From Microbispora bryophytorum (lineage in GTDB: Bacteria; Actinomycetota; Actinomycetes; Streptosporangiales; Streptosporangiaceae), in contig NZ_VIRL01000005.1 in the NCBI RefSeq assembly GCF_006874465.1, positions 124,001-188,000 on the forward strand: a DNA stretch of 64,000 nucleotides, given 5' to 3'. A program made the position numbers and the translations under genes. Below are positions 8,268-16,019 of this stretch, piece after piece (the first letter of the stretch is position 1; each line of letters starts with the position of its first letter). The notes under the pieces are model-generated. The model worked only from the letters and a program-made list of their open reading frames with translations, ran no database searches and had not been told where the DNA came from.

Positions 8268-8963
8268 TCAGCCGCCGGTGCCGTGCGGGTCGTCGAGCAG
8301 CCCGGCGTCGTGGACGAGCAGGGCGATCTGGACGCGGTTGTTGAGGCCGAGCTTGGCGAGGATGCTCGACACGTGCGTCTTGACGGTGGGGACGCTGAGG
8401 TGCAGCAGGGCGCCGATCTGGGCGTTCGGCCTGCCCTGGCCGACCGACACCGCGACCTCCCGTTCCCGGTCGTTGAGCAGGGCCAGGCGCTCCCGGGCGC
8501 GGGCCCGGCGCCGGTCCTGTCCGTCCTCGGCGACCCGGGCGATGAGCCGCCGGGTGACCGCCGGGGACAGGACCGGATGGCCGGCGGCCACCCGGCGGAC
8601 GGCCTCCACGATCTCGCCCGGCGGGGTGTCCTTCAGCAGGAACCCGGCGGCCCCCGCGCGCAGGGCGCGCAGCACGTGCTCGTCGGCGTCGAAGGTGGTC
8701 AGCACGATCACCTCGGGCGCGCCGTCGCGGGCGCGTAGCGCCTCGGTGGCGGCCAGGCCGTCCATCACCGGCATCCGGATGTCCATCAGCACCACGTCGG
8801 GGTGATGCCGGCCGGCCAGCGGCAGCACCTCGGCGCCGTCACCGGCCTGGGCGAGGACGCGGATGTCCGGGGCGCCGCCGAGCATCATCACGAGCCCGGC
8901 CCGGACCAGGGGATCGTCGTCGGCGATGAGCACGCCGATCGGCGCGGCTTCTGGCGCGATCAT
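8268..8963 (-). CDS. LuxR-family (NarL type) response regulator
   Basis: 231 residues: receiver domain (VLIADDDPLVRAGL; phospho-acceptor Asp in DVVLMDIRMP; Lys in FLLKDTPP) followed by a LuxR helix-turn-helix (LNDREREVAVSVGQGRPNAQIGALLHLSVPTVKTHVSSILAKLG). Its start overlaps the stop of the upstream histidine kinase gene (8960-8963). The ORF continues upstream in frame, but the kinase reading frame and receiver homology fix the start at 8963. Confidence 0.92.
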   Translation of the reverse strand: MIAPEAAPIGVLIADDDPLVRAGLVMMLGGAPDIRVLAQAGDGAEVLPLAGRHHPDVVLMDIRMPVMDGLAATEALRARDGAPEVIVLTTFDADEHVLRALRAGAAGFLLKDTPPGEIVEAVRRVAAGHPVLSPAVTRRLIARVAEDGQDRRRARARERLALLNDREREVAVSVGQGRPNAQIGALLHLSVPTVKTHVSSILAKLGLNNRVQIALLVHDAGLLDDPHGTGG

Positions 8964-10153
8964 GCAGGCCACGGTAGCCAGGCCCGCACGCGCCAGCCAC
9001 CCGGGCCCCCGTCGCCGTCGCGACGCACGGGCCCGTGCTCCAGCCGTCCCCCTGCCAGCGTGACACGCTCGGCCAGGCCGGCGAGGCCGTGGCCCCCGCC
9101 GGCGGCGTCCGATGCGACGGCGGCGGGGACGTCGTTGACCACCTCGACCGTCAGGCCCTCGCCGGGCGCGCCCGCCAGCCGCAGCTGGACACCGGCGCCC
9201 GGCGCGTACTTGCGCGCGTTGGTCAGGGCCTCCTGCACGACGCGGTAGGCCGTGTGGCCCGTCCGGTCCGGGACCGTCTCGCGCGCGCCGAGGTCGTCGC
9301 ACAGCTCGACTGGCATGCCCGCCTGCCCCGACTCCGCGACGAGTTTTCGCAGGTCGGCGAGGGTGGGCAGGCCGGGCCGCGTGGGCGCGGAGGGTTCGCC
9401 GGTCGGGGCGCGCAGCACGCCGATCACCTCGCGCAGATCCTGCAGGGCCTGGTGGGCGCTCTCCCTGATCACCCGTGCCGCGCGGGCGACGTCGGCGGGG
9501 TCGGCGCCGGGATTGAACTCCAGCGCCCCCGCGTGCACGCTCAGCAGTGACAGCCGGTGGCCGAGCACGTCGTGGATCTCACGGGCGATCGCCTCGCGCA
9601 CCTGGTGTTGCACCTGCTCGGCCCGCAGCCTCGCCTCGGTCTCCATCCGGGCCGCGCGGTCGCGCTGGGCCAGCACCAGCCGCCGCCGGTGGTGGACGAA
9701 CAGCCCCCAGCCGACCGCCGCGCCCTGGAGGGCCAGGCCCAGCATCAGCATCGCGAGCGGCGGTAGGTCCGGGTCGGGGCGCAGATATGTGAAGACGGCC
9801 GCGGCGAGCACGCTGAGCGCGAACACCGTCCCGGAGGTACGCGGGCGGCGGTGGACCCCGACGGAGAAGAGCGCGGCCAGCATCGGGCCCGCGACCATCT
9901 CGAAGACGGCCGACAGCGCGACGAGCGTCACCGCGAGCCCGACCGGCCACCGGCGGCGCAGCCACAACGCGGCGCAGGCGAGCGCGCCTGCGAACTGGTC
10001 GAAGGGGAACAGCCACGCCGGCGGCAGCGGCGCGGTGTCGAGGCGGTCCGCCGATGTGAGAAGCGTGAAGGCCACGGCGAGGACGAACATCGCCGAGTCC
10101 ACGAGCCAGTCGCGCCGGTTTCGCCGGTGCCGGGGGGCGGCGGAGGGATCCAT
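8960..10153 (-). CDS. Two-component sensor histidine kinase (HisKA_3 family)
   Basis: 397 residues. The N-terminal half has about six membrane segments (SAMFVLAVAFTLLTS, LAVTLVALSAVFEMVAGPML, VFALSVLAAAVFTYL, MLMLGLALQGAAVGWGLF). The dimerisation/phospho-acceptor helix is IAREIHDVLGHRLSLLSVHAG with the conserved His, and the ATPase domain shows EALTNARKYAPGAG and GHGLAGLAERV. The ATG at 10153 is preceded by GGAGGTA. Partner of the adjacent response regulator. No obvious efflux target is adjacent; the nearest other gene is a small membrane protein transcribed divergently. Confidence 0.92.
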   Translation of the reverse strand: MDPSAAPRHRRNRRDWLVDSAMFVLAVAFTLLTSADRLDTAPLPPAWLFPFDQFAGALACAALWLRRRWPVGLAVTLVALSAVFEMVAGPMLAALFSVGVHRRPRTSGTVFALSVLAAAVFTYLRPDPDLPPLAMLMLGLALQGAAVGWGLFVHHRRRLVLAQRDRAARMETEARLRAEQVQHQVREAIAREIHDVLGHRLSLLSVHAGALEFNPGADPADVARAARVIRESAHQALQDLREVIGVLRAPTGEPSAPTRPGLPTLADLRKLVAESGQAGMPVELCDDLGARETVPDRTGHTAYRVVQEALTNARKYAPGAGVQLRLAGAPGEGLTVEVVNDVPAAVASDAAGGGHGLAGLAERVTLAGGRLEHGPVRRDGDGGPGGWRVRAWLPWPA

Positions 10154-10335
10154 TACCTCCGCAGCGTACGACCTGCCAGGCGGCGCGCCCACGGCCGAGC
10201 GGCGAAGACCATACCGAAGTCGGGCGCCGTCCGACTTCGGTCGGACGGACTGCCTCCCGGCCGGAGACCTTCGCCGGACGGGAGCATGCCGACGCCCGAT
10301 CCCCGGCGGGTGCGCCGTTCCCTAGCGTCGGCGCC

Positions 10336-10569
10336 ATGCGTGAAGTCATCCGGCTCGCCGGGGCGTTCCTGGTCGCCGCGGGCATCAGCGGGACCATCGA
10401 CCACCTGGCCGTGCAGCCGTTCTGGGGCGCGATACTCAACGTCTTCAACCGCCGGGTCATCCCGCGCCTGGACTTCCTGACCGGCTATGAGATCTACGCC
10501 AACCTGCTCGTCGCGGTCGTCGGCGCCGTCGTCCTCGCCGCCGCGTGGAGGCGTGACGAGGACGCCTGA
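10336..10569 (+). CDS. Small membrane protein, hypothetical
   Basis: 77 residues with two predicted membrane helices (LAGAFLVAAGISGTIDHLAV and LLVAVVGAVVLAAAWR) around a soluble loop FNRRVIPRLDFLTGYEIYANL. Not recognised. No clear Shine-Dalgarno sequence, so it may be leaderless. It diverges from the two-component operon and may belong to its regulon. A strong hairpin follows it. Confidence 0.6.
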   Translation: MREVIRLAGAFLVAAGISGTIDHLAVQPFWGAILNVFNRRVIPRLDFLTGYEIYANLLVAVVGAVVLAAAWRRDEDA

Positions 10570-10594
10570 CCGGCGGCGCCGAGGCGCCGGCTGA

Positions 10595-10624
10595 GGCCGG
10601 GCGGGCTGGGTGGCCCGCCCGGCC
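10595..10624. terminator. GC-rich hairpin between convergent genes
   Basis: Perfect 12-bp stem (GGCCGGGCGGGC / GCCCGCCCGGCC) with a 6-nt TGGGTG loop, preceded by a second short hairpin GGCGCC-GA-GGCGCC. It sits between the 3' ends of convergent genes and probably terminates both directions; no T-tract, as often in actinobacteria. Confidence 0.7.
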
Positions 10625-10631
10625 CGCCCGG

Positions 10632-11192
10632 CTAGTCTCCGGCCATCACGGTGAAGGTGAAGCCGGTGCTCGTCGAACGGCGCAGCGGAATGTCGCACTT
10701 GATCCGGCGCAGTACCTCGTTCCTGCTGAGGCCGAGCCCGTGCGCGATGAGCCGTTCCGGGCGCACCGGCACCGGATCGTCGAAGACGACCTCCACCCGG
10801 ACCGGCCACGTGTCGTCGAGCCGTGCGGACGGGGTGTCCAGCCGCCAGGCCCCCGTCCAGTCCAGGGTGAAGCGGCCCCGCCGGGCGAGCAGCGGATCCA
10901 GCAGCGTGGACGCCACCAGTTCCGGATCGTTGACGCGGTAGCCGTGGAGCTCGGCCGGATCGAGGGATCTGACCGGCGCCCGCTCGTGCACGGTGAGCTT
11001 GCTCGTCCGATCACAGGACACGCAGCGGACCAGCAGCCACACGTCCAGCAGCTTGCCGTTGGCGTTGACGCGGAACCTGCCCTCGCCGGTGGTGGCCGAC
11101 TGCGACCCGCAGTCCACGCACCGCAACGACAGCAGAGGCAGCGTGGTCCGGCGGACGACCCAGGGCAGCATGATATGAGGATGTGAAGACAT
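10632..11192 (-). CDS. DUF1062 domain protein
   Basis: 186 residues. Begins MSSHPHIMLPWVVRRTTLPLLSLRCVDCG; CVDC and a later CVSC pair (LLVRCVSCDRTSKL) look like a small zinc ribbon, followed by the conserved RVNDPELVASTLLDP and GLSRNEVLRRI segments seen in DUF1062 proteins. Function is unknown; the zinc ribbon and C-terminal helix-turn-helix-like ISRNEV region hint at nucleic-acid binding, but this is inference. Confidence 0.75.
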   Translation of the reverse strand: MSSHPHIMLPWVVRRTTLPLLSLRCVDCGSQSATTGEGRFRVNANGKLLDVWLLVRCVSCDRTSKLTVHERAPVRSLDPAELHGYRVNDPELVASTLLDPLLARRGRFTLDWTGAWRLDTPSARLDDTWPVRVEVVFDDPVPVRPERLIAHGLGLSRNEVLRRIKCDIPLRRSTSTGFTFTVMAGD

Positions 11193-11501
11193 GATCTCTC
11201 AAGACCTGACACGAGGCCGATTACGCGCGGCCTCAGACGCCGTATGACCGGGCGCACAAGGGCAGCCCGGCAGAACCGACGGGAGCGTCGGCTACAGGTG
11301 GGCGGAAGAAGGTGTCAGATCTGAAGAGCAGGCGGGGTCACGCGGTCTTGTCCTCTGTCCTCACGGCGACGGGCTGCCGGCACCCTATGGGACTACGGGC
11401 GGAGGGCTCAAACGGTTTTCCGGCCGGAACTTCGACGGTGTCGCCGAGGCCCGGCCGGTCGCCCTCACCGGTGCCCACGGTGCGGGCCGGGAAGGCTCGC
11501 G
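11193..11501. other. Non-coding stretch, about 310 bp
   Basis: Upstream of the DUF1062 gene and downstream of the VOC gene (both minus strand). I see no convincing gene here. A small CCGACG-GGAG-CGTCGG hairpin lies near 11278-11293. The region probably holds the DUF1062 promoter. Confidence 0.5.
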
Positions 11502-12242
11502 TCAGGCTGGAGCGAGGACGCAGAACTCGTTGCCCTCCGGGTCGGCGAGGACGATCCACGACACATCGCCCTGGCCGACGTCGGCGGGCGTCGCGCCGAG
11601 GGTCCGCAGGCGGGCCACCTCCGCCGCTTGGTCGTCACCGGGGTAGGGCAGCAGGTCGAGATGGACCCGGTTCCACACGGTCTTCTCCCCGGGCGTGGTG
11701 CGCAGGAACTCCAGGTACGGCCCGACACCCGTGGCCGAGCGCAGCCGCGCGTGATCGTCGGTCACCTCGTGCAGGGTCCAGTCCGTCGCCTGGCCCCAGA
11801 ACCGGGCCACGGCCCGCGGGTCCGCGCAGTCGACCACCACCGTGGCGATCGGCCCGGTGTCCCGGTAGATCTCCCGAGGCTCAAGCACGCAGAACAGGTT
11901 GCCCTCCGGGTCGGCCAGGACCGTCCACGGCACGTCGCCCTGGCCCACGTCGGCGGGCGTCGCACCGAGCTCCTTCAGGCGCGCGACCAGCTCCGCCTGA
12001 TGGGCCGCGGAGGTGGTGGCGAGATCGAGGTGCACGCGGTACTTCACCGTTTCGGGCTCCGGGACGGTGACGACACAGACGCAGACGGCGGCGGGGTCCG
12101 GCCAGACGAAACCCAGGGGCCCAACGCCTGTCACACAGGGTCCCTCGCTGAAAACACCCCAGCCCAGCGCCTCCGCCCAGAACCGGCCGAGGGCCGCGTC
12201 ATCCCGAGCCTTGAAATTCACCTGAACAAGTCGCAGCGCCAT
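11502..12242 (-). CDS. VOC family protein, two tandem glyoxalase-like domains
   Basis: 246 residues with two vicinal-oxygen-chelate halves: the first begins LRLVQVNFKARDDAALGRFWAEALGW, the second VVVDCADPRAVARFWGQATDW (about residue 130). Each ends with DVGQGDVxWxVLADPEGNxFCVL, so it is an internal duplication. Such proteins act as glyoxalase/bleomycin-resistance-like binding proteins or dioxygenases; no specific substrate is evident. The ATG at 12242 (MALRL) is chosen over an in-frame TTG nine bases upstream. Confidence 0.85.
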   Translation of the reverse strand: MALRLVQVNFKARDDAALGRFWAEALGWGVFSEGPCVTGVGPLGFVWPDPAAVCVCVVTVPEPETVKYRVHLDLATTSAAHQAELVARLKELGATPADVGQGDVPWTVLADPEGNLFCVLEPREIYRDTGPIATVVVDCADPRAVARFWGQATDWTLHEVTDDHARLRSATGVGPYLEFLRTTPGEKTVWNRVHLDLLPYPGDDQAAEVARLRTLGATPADVGQGDVSWIVLADPEGNEFCVLAPA

Positions 12243-12335
12243 GCCGCCCAACCCTACGGCCGAGTGAATGCCCGCGGCTTCGGGCGGGACCGCCCGGCCG
12301 ACCGGCAGCCCGGCGGAGTGCCGCGACTGCGGCGT

Positions 12336-13304
12336 TCATCCTTCCCCGCGGACGACCTCGCCGGGCTCCTTGTCGTCGCGCAGGCCCCGCCAGGAGGGGT
12401 GGCGCAGCCGCCCCTCGCCCGTCCACTCGGCGAACTGCACCTCGCCGACCAGGACCGGGTCCACCCACCGGCCGCCCCTGGCCTCCTCCCTGGGAATGTC
12501 GCCGAAGGGGGGCGTGTCCCGGCGCAGCGGCGCCAGGCGCTCGCCCAGCCGCCGCAGCGCCTCGTCGGTGAAGCCGGTGCCGACGCTGCCGGCGTACCGC
12601 AGGCGGCCGCTGTCGTCGTGGACGCCCACGAGCAGCGAGCCGACCGTGCCGGCCCGGCGGCCCTCCCCGGCCCGCCACCCGCCGACGACGACCTCCTGCG
12701 TACGGACGTTCTTGACCTTCACCCAGTCGGGGGAGCGGCGGCCGGGGTGGTAGGGCGAGGCGAGCCGCTTGGCCACGACGCCCTCCAGCCCCAGTCGCCG
12801 GGAGTCGGCCAGCGCGTGCTCGCCGCCGTCGGCGTAGCAGGGCGGGACGGCCCAGTGGCGGCCGGCGTGGACGAGGTCCTCCAGGCGCCGGCGCCGCTCG
12901 GTGTAGGTCATCGTGATCGCGGTCGCGGCATCGACGTGCAGCACGTCGAACAGCAGGTAGGTCACGGGCGTGGTGACCAGGAGCTGCCTGATCTTCAGCG
13001 GGTTGCGCTGGTGCATGCGCGGCTGCAGCGCCTCGAACGACGGCCTGCCCTGCTGGTCGAAGGCGACGATCTCCCCGTCGAGCACCACCGCGTGCCCGCC
13101 CGTGGCTCCGGCCAGGCCGGCGAGTTCGGGATAGGCGGCGGTGATGTCCTTGGCGTTGCGGGAGACCAGTCGCAGTGTGCCGTCCTCGACGTAGCCGAGC
13201 GCGCGGACGCCGTCCCACTTCATCTCGTACGCGTAGCCGCCCTCGGGCTCGGGCAGCGGCCCGAGCCGGGCCATCATCGGCGTGTACGCCGGAAGGGCGG
13301 CCAT
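12336..13304 (-). CDS. ATP-dependent DNA ligase (LigD ligase-domain/LigC type)
   Basis: About 322 residues. Catalytic lysine motif EMKWDGVRALGY, motif III LDGEIVAFD, motif IV EGVVAKRL, motif V WVKVKN, then an OB-fold ending in VGEVQFAEWTGEGRLRHPSWRGLRDDK, which is characteristic of the ligase module of bacterial non-homologous end joining. It lacks polymerase and nuclease modules, so it is a stand-alone ligase. A GTG seven codons upstream (13325) is an alternative start. No Ku gene is visible in the window. Confidence 0.88.
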   Translation of the reverse strand: MAALPAYTPMMARLGPLPEPEGGYAYEMKWDGVRALGYVEDGTLRLVSRNAKDITAAYPELAGLAGATGGHAVVLDGEIVAFDQQGRPSFEALQPRMHQRNPLKIRQLLVTTPVTYLLFDVLHVDAATAITMTYTERRRRLEDLVHAGRHWAVPPCYADGGEHALADSRRLGLEGVVAKRLASPYHPGRRSPDWVKVKNVRTQEVVVGGWRAGEGRRAGTVGSLLVGVHDDSGRLRYAGSVGTGFTDEALRRLGERLAPLRRDTPPFGDIPREEARGGRWVDPVLVGEVQFAEWTGEGRLRHPSWRGLRDDKEPGEVVRGEG

Positions 13305-13413
13305 GCCCTGCTGGTACCCCGGCACGCCCGGCGCGTACCTCCTGCCGGCGGCAGGGCCGCGGCCGTCGTGGCGGCCGTCGTAGTCGCCGTCATGGTCAGG
13401 AGCGCGGGCTCGT

Positions 13414-13863
13414 CTAGGGGAGGATCTCCAGGCGGACGCCGAGGCCCTCGTACAGATAGGGAGTGGCGGTGATGATCCGCCAGCTGCGGCGGGTGGCGTG
13501 GACGGCCGCGTGGGCGGCCACCAGGACGTCGGGCAGGAGCGCGTCGGCGGCGGACGGCCGGTGGCGCCGCAGGCTCGTCATGATCGCCTGCGCGTACGGC
13601 CCGCCTTCGACGGCGTCGTCGGGGGAGAGCGCGCCGGTAACCACCATCGACATGCGCAGGAAGCGTTCGAGCCGGGGCTGGATGGGGCCCAGCGACAGCA
13701 CCTGGACGGCGAGCGCGGGGACGAGGAGGGTGACGCCGTGCGCCGAGGACTGCCGCACGACGGCCCTGCCGTACATGCTCTTGCCCTCGATCAGGTGGAC
13801 CACGGCGTCGAGGTCCAGCACGTGGCCGGACAGGGCGCCGGCCGGTGGGACGGGGTCGCTCAC
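13414..13863 (-). CDS. PIN-domain-like protein, probable VapC toxin
   Basis: 149 residues. VLDLDAVVHLIEG near the start supplies the first acidic residues of a PIN ribonuclease; LLPDVLVAAHAAV resembles the central Asp helix and IITATPYLYEGL the C-terminal strand. GTG start overlaps the stop of the antitoxin-like gene (GTGA). Family match is moderate because some acidic positions are displaced. As a VapC it would cleave structured RNA when freed from its partner. Confidence 0.7.
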   Translation of the reverse strand: MSDPVPPAGALSGHVLDLDAVVHLIEGKSMYGRAVVRQSSAHGVTLLVPALAVQVLSLGPIQPRLERFLRMSMVVTGALSPDDAVEGGPYAQAIMTSLRRHRPSAADALLPDVLVAAHAAVHATRRSWRIITATPYLYEGLGVRLEILP

Positions 13864-14096
13864 GCGGCGTCCGCCGTGGCGTCGCCGCCGGTCATCAGGC
13901 GCGCCGCGCGGGCGCTGTCGTCATCGGTGATCCCGTCCTGCCAGCCCGGCCCCCATAAATCGGCCATGATGGCCAGGTCGCCCTGGATGCGCCGCCGCTC
14001 CCGCAGCGCCGCGGCGATGTAGGCCGAGGCGTTGCCGGACGCCTGCGCCTCGTCGGCGAGTTCGTCCGGCAAAGAGATCGTAATCTTCTTGGTCAT
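13860..14096 (-). CDS. Ribbon-helix-helix antitoxin-like protein (VapB-like)
   Basis: 78 residues. N-terminal KKITISLPDELADEAQASGNASAYIAAALRER is a canonical ribbon-helix-helix DNA-binding unit; the acidic tail ITDDDSARAARLMTGGDATADAA would wrap the toxin. Stop/start overlap with the PIN gene marks a toxin-antitoxin pair that is likely autoregulated, and a CGGTGG-T-CCACCG palindrome lies about 28 bp upstream. Confidence 0.78.
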   Translation of the reverse strand: MTKKITISLPDELADEAQASGNASAYIAAALRERRRIQGDLAIMADLWGPGWQDGITDDDSARAARLMTGGDATADAA

Positions 14097-14123
14097 ACTT
14101 GGCAGGCTACCCAGTCATACCGT

Positions 14124-14136
14124 CGGTGGTCCACCG
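14124..14136. promoter_or_regulatory. Palindrome upstream of the antitoxin gene
   Basis: Perfect CGGTGG-T-CCACCG inverted repeat 28-40 bp upstream of the antitoxin start, a sensible place for an autoregulatory ribbon-helix-helix operator. Confidence 0.4.
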
Positions 14137-14200
14137 GTTCGCGGAAACCACTTCGCGGGAAATCCCGTGGCGGGAGACCCCGTCGCGGGAAACCACGGGG
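14136..14200. repeat. Four degenerate 15-16 bp direct repeats
   Basis: Units share the core TCGCGGGAAACC(C): 14136-14150, 14151-14166, 14167-14181, 14182-14196. They occupy the divergent promoter space between the toxin-antitoxin pair and the SDR gene and may form a multi-site operator or be a decayed tandem expansion. Confidence 0.5.
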
Positions 14201-14228
14201 TACGACCCGGGGCGAGGGGGTGGGGCGC

Positions 14229-14984
14229 ATGCGGCTGGCGGGGGCGCGGGTGCTCGTCACGGGGGCGTCGTCGGGCATCGGCGCGGCCACGGCGCTGGAG
14301 CTGTCGGCGCGCGGCGCGCGTCTGGTGCTGTCCGGGCGCGACCAGGAGGCGCTCGCCGGCGTCGCCGCCAGGACCGGCGGGCAGGTCGTGCCCGCCGACC
14401 TGTCCGACCCCTCGGCCGACCTCGCCGTACGCGCGGGACCGGTGGACGTGCTGGTGGCCTGCGCGGGCGAGGGCTGGAGCGGGCCGCTCGCCCGGATGCC
14501 CGGCGGCACGGCCGAACGCATGATCGCGGTCAACCTGACGGCGCACGTGCGGCTCACCCGGCTGCTGCTGCCCGGGATGCTGGAGCGCGGCCGGGGTCAC
14601 CTCGTCTACGTCGCCTCGATCGCCGGCGCGGTGGGCGTGCGGGAGGAGGCGGTGTACGCCGCGACCAAGGCGGGCCTGCTGGCCTTCGCCGAGAGCCTGC
14701 GGTACGAGCTGCCCGCCGTCGACGGGAACGGGAACGGCGTCGGCGTGACGTCCGTGGTGCCCGGGGTGGTCGACACGGCGTTCTTCGCCCGGCGCGGCAG
14801 GCCGTACACGCGCCGCAGGCCGGCGCCCGTCCCGCCGGAGCGGGTGGCGCGGGCCATCGCGGCCGCCGTCGAGCGCGACCGCGCCGAGGTGTACGTGCCT
14901 GCCTGGCTGCGGCTGCCCGCCCGCCTGCACGGGGCCGCGCCCGGAGCGTTCCGCGCCCTCGCCCGCCGCTTCGGGCGGCCCTGA
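14229..14984 (+). CDS. SDR family oxidoreductase
   Basis: 251 residues. Rossmann motif TGASSGIGAATALEL at the N terminus, NNAG-equivalent VACAGEGWSG, catalytic Ser in VASIAGA and the YxxxK pair YAATK. The C-terminal RLHGAAPGAFRALARRF is typical of Streptomyces-like SDRs acting on lipophilic substrates. ATG 14229 follows a GAGGGGGTGG purine stretch; a GTG at 14220 is an alternative. It points toward the hopanoid operon and ends 30 bp from hpnH; a link with hopanoid or lipid metabolism is only positional. Confidence 0.88.
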   Translation: MRLAGARVLVTGASSGIGAATALELSARGARLVLSGRDQEALAGVAARTGGQVVPADLSDPSADLAVRAGPVDVLVACAGEGWSGPLARMPGGTAERMIAVNLTAHVRLTRLLLPGMLERGRGHLVYVASIAGAVGVREEAVYAATKAGLLAFAESLRYELPAVDGNGNGVGVTSVVPGVVDTAFFARRGRPYTRRRPAPVPPERVARAIAAAVERDRAEVYVPAWLRLPARLHGAAPGAFRALARRFGRP

Positions 14985-14985
14985 G

Positions 14986-15012
14986 TTCAGCCCCTGAGAT
15001 TCAGCCCCTGAG
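14986..15012. repeat. Tandem 13-bp repeat between convergent genes
   Basis: TTCAGCCCCTGAG occurs at 14986-14998 and 15000-15012, followed by CCTGAG-G-CTCAGG, a small hairpin. It may serve as a weak bidirectional terminator for the SDR and hpnH genes. Confidence 0.4.
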
Positions 15013-15014
15013 GC

Positions 15015-16019
15015 TCAGGCGCCGCGCAGCGCGCGCAGGGACTCGCGCAGCGAGCCGAGGGTGGCGAAGACCGCCGTCGGCTCGTAGCCGCAGTGCGCCA
15101 TGCAGTTGGCGCAGCGCGGGTCCCGCCCCCGACCGTAGGAGCTCCAGTCGGTCTCCTCGACCAGCTCCCGATAGCTCTGCGCGTACCCGTCGGCCATCAG
15201 GTAGCAGGGCCGCTGCCAGCCGAACACCGAGTAGGACGGGATCGCCCAGGCCGTGCAGGGGAAGTCGGCCTTCCCCTCCAGGAAGTCGAGGAACAGCGGC
15301 GAGTGGTTGAACCGCCAGCGCTTGCGGTTGCCGCCCGCGAACGCGGCGCGAAACATCTCCCGCGTCTGCCGCACCCCCAGGAAGCAGTCCTGGTCTGGCG
15401 CCTTCTCGTACGCGTACCCGGGCGAGATCATCATCTGGTCGACGCCCAGGTCGTCGTTGAGGAAGTCGAGCACCTCGATCACGGTGCGCGGGCTGTCCCC
15501 GGCGAAGAACGTGGTGTTGGTGGTGACCCGGAAGCCGCGCCGCCGGCACTCGCGCACCGCCGCGACCGCCTCGTCGAACACCCCCTCCTTGCACACCGAC
15601 GCGTCGTGCCGCTCGCGCAGGCCGTCGATGTGCACGGCCCAGGCGAAGTACGGCGAGGGCGTGAACCGTTCGATCTTGCGCGGGATCAGCAGCGCGTTGG
15701 TGCACAGGAAGACGTATTTCCTGCGGGCCACCAGTTCCTCGACCATCTCCCCGATCTGGGGGTGCATGAGCGGTTCCCCGCCGGCGATCGACACCATCGG
15801 GGCGCCGCACTCCTCGACGGCGGCCACCGCCTGCTCGACCGGCATGCGCTGCTTCAGCACCCCGGCCGGGTGCTGGATCTTCCCGCAGCCCGCGCACTTC
15901 AGGTTGCACGCGAACAACGGCTCAAGCTCCACCAGCAGGGGAAATCTCTCCCGCCGGCGCAGCCGCTGGGCCAGGATGTACGCACCGACACGCAGACTCT
16001 GGCGTACGGGCATCGGCAT
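15015..16019 (-). CDS. hpnH: Adenosyl-hopene transferase HpnH (radical SAM)
   Basis: 334 residues. The radical-SAM cluster motif is CNLKCAGCGK (CxxxCxxC) at about residues 39-46, preceded by PLLVELEPLFA; a C-terminal cysteine set (CTAW, CANCMAHCGYEP) follows. HpnH joins the 5'-deoxyadenosyl group to diploptene/hopene, the first step of C35 hopanoid side-chain building, on the cytoplasmic side of the membrane. Last gene of the hopanoid operon, with its ATG overlapping the stop of the HpnG-IspH gene. Confidence 0.95.
   Translation of the reverse strand: MPMPVRQSLRVGAYILAQRLRRRERFPLLVELEPLFACNLKCAGCGKIQHPAGVLKQRMPVEQAVAAVEECGAPMVSIAGGEPLMHPQIGEMVEELVARRKYVFLCTNALLIPRKIERFTPSPYFAWAVHIDGLRERHDASVCKEGVFDEAVAAVRECRRRGFRVTTNTTFFAGDSPRTVIEVLDFLNDDLGVDQMMISPGYAYEKAPDQDCFLGVRQTREMFRAAFAGGNRKRWRFNHSPLFLDFLEGKADFPCTAWAIPSYSVFGWQRPCYLMADGYAQSYRELVEETDWSSYGRGRDPRCANCMAHCGYEPTAVFATLGSLRESLRALRGA

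Noticed and set aside
11628..13472. 614-codon plus-strand frame across the VOC and ligase genes
   Set aside because: Spans two real minus-strand genes and the gap between them; shadow.
14136..14200. Possible CRISPR array
   Set aside because: Repeats are contiguous, degenerate and without unique spacers.
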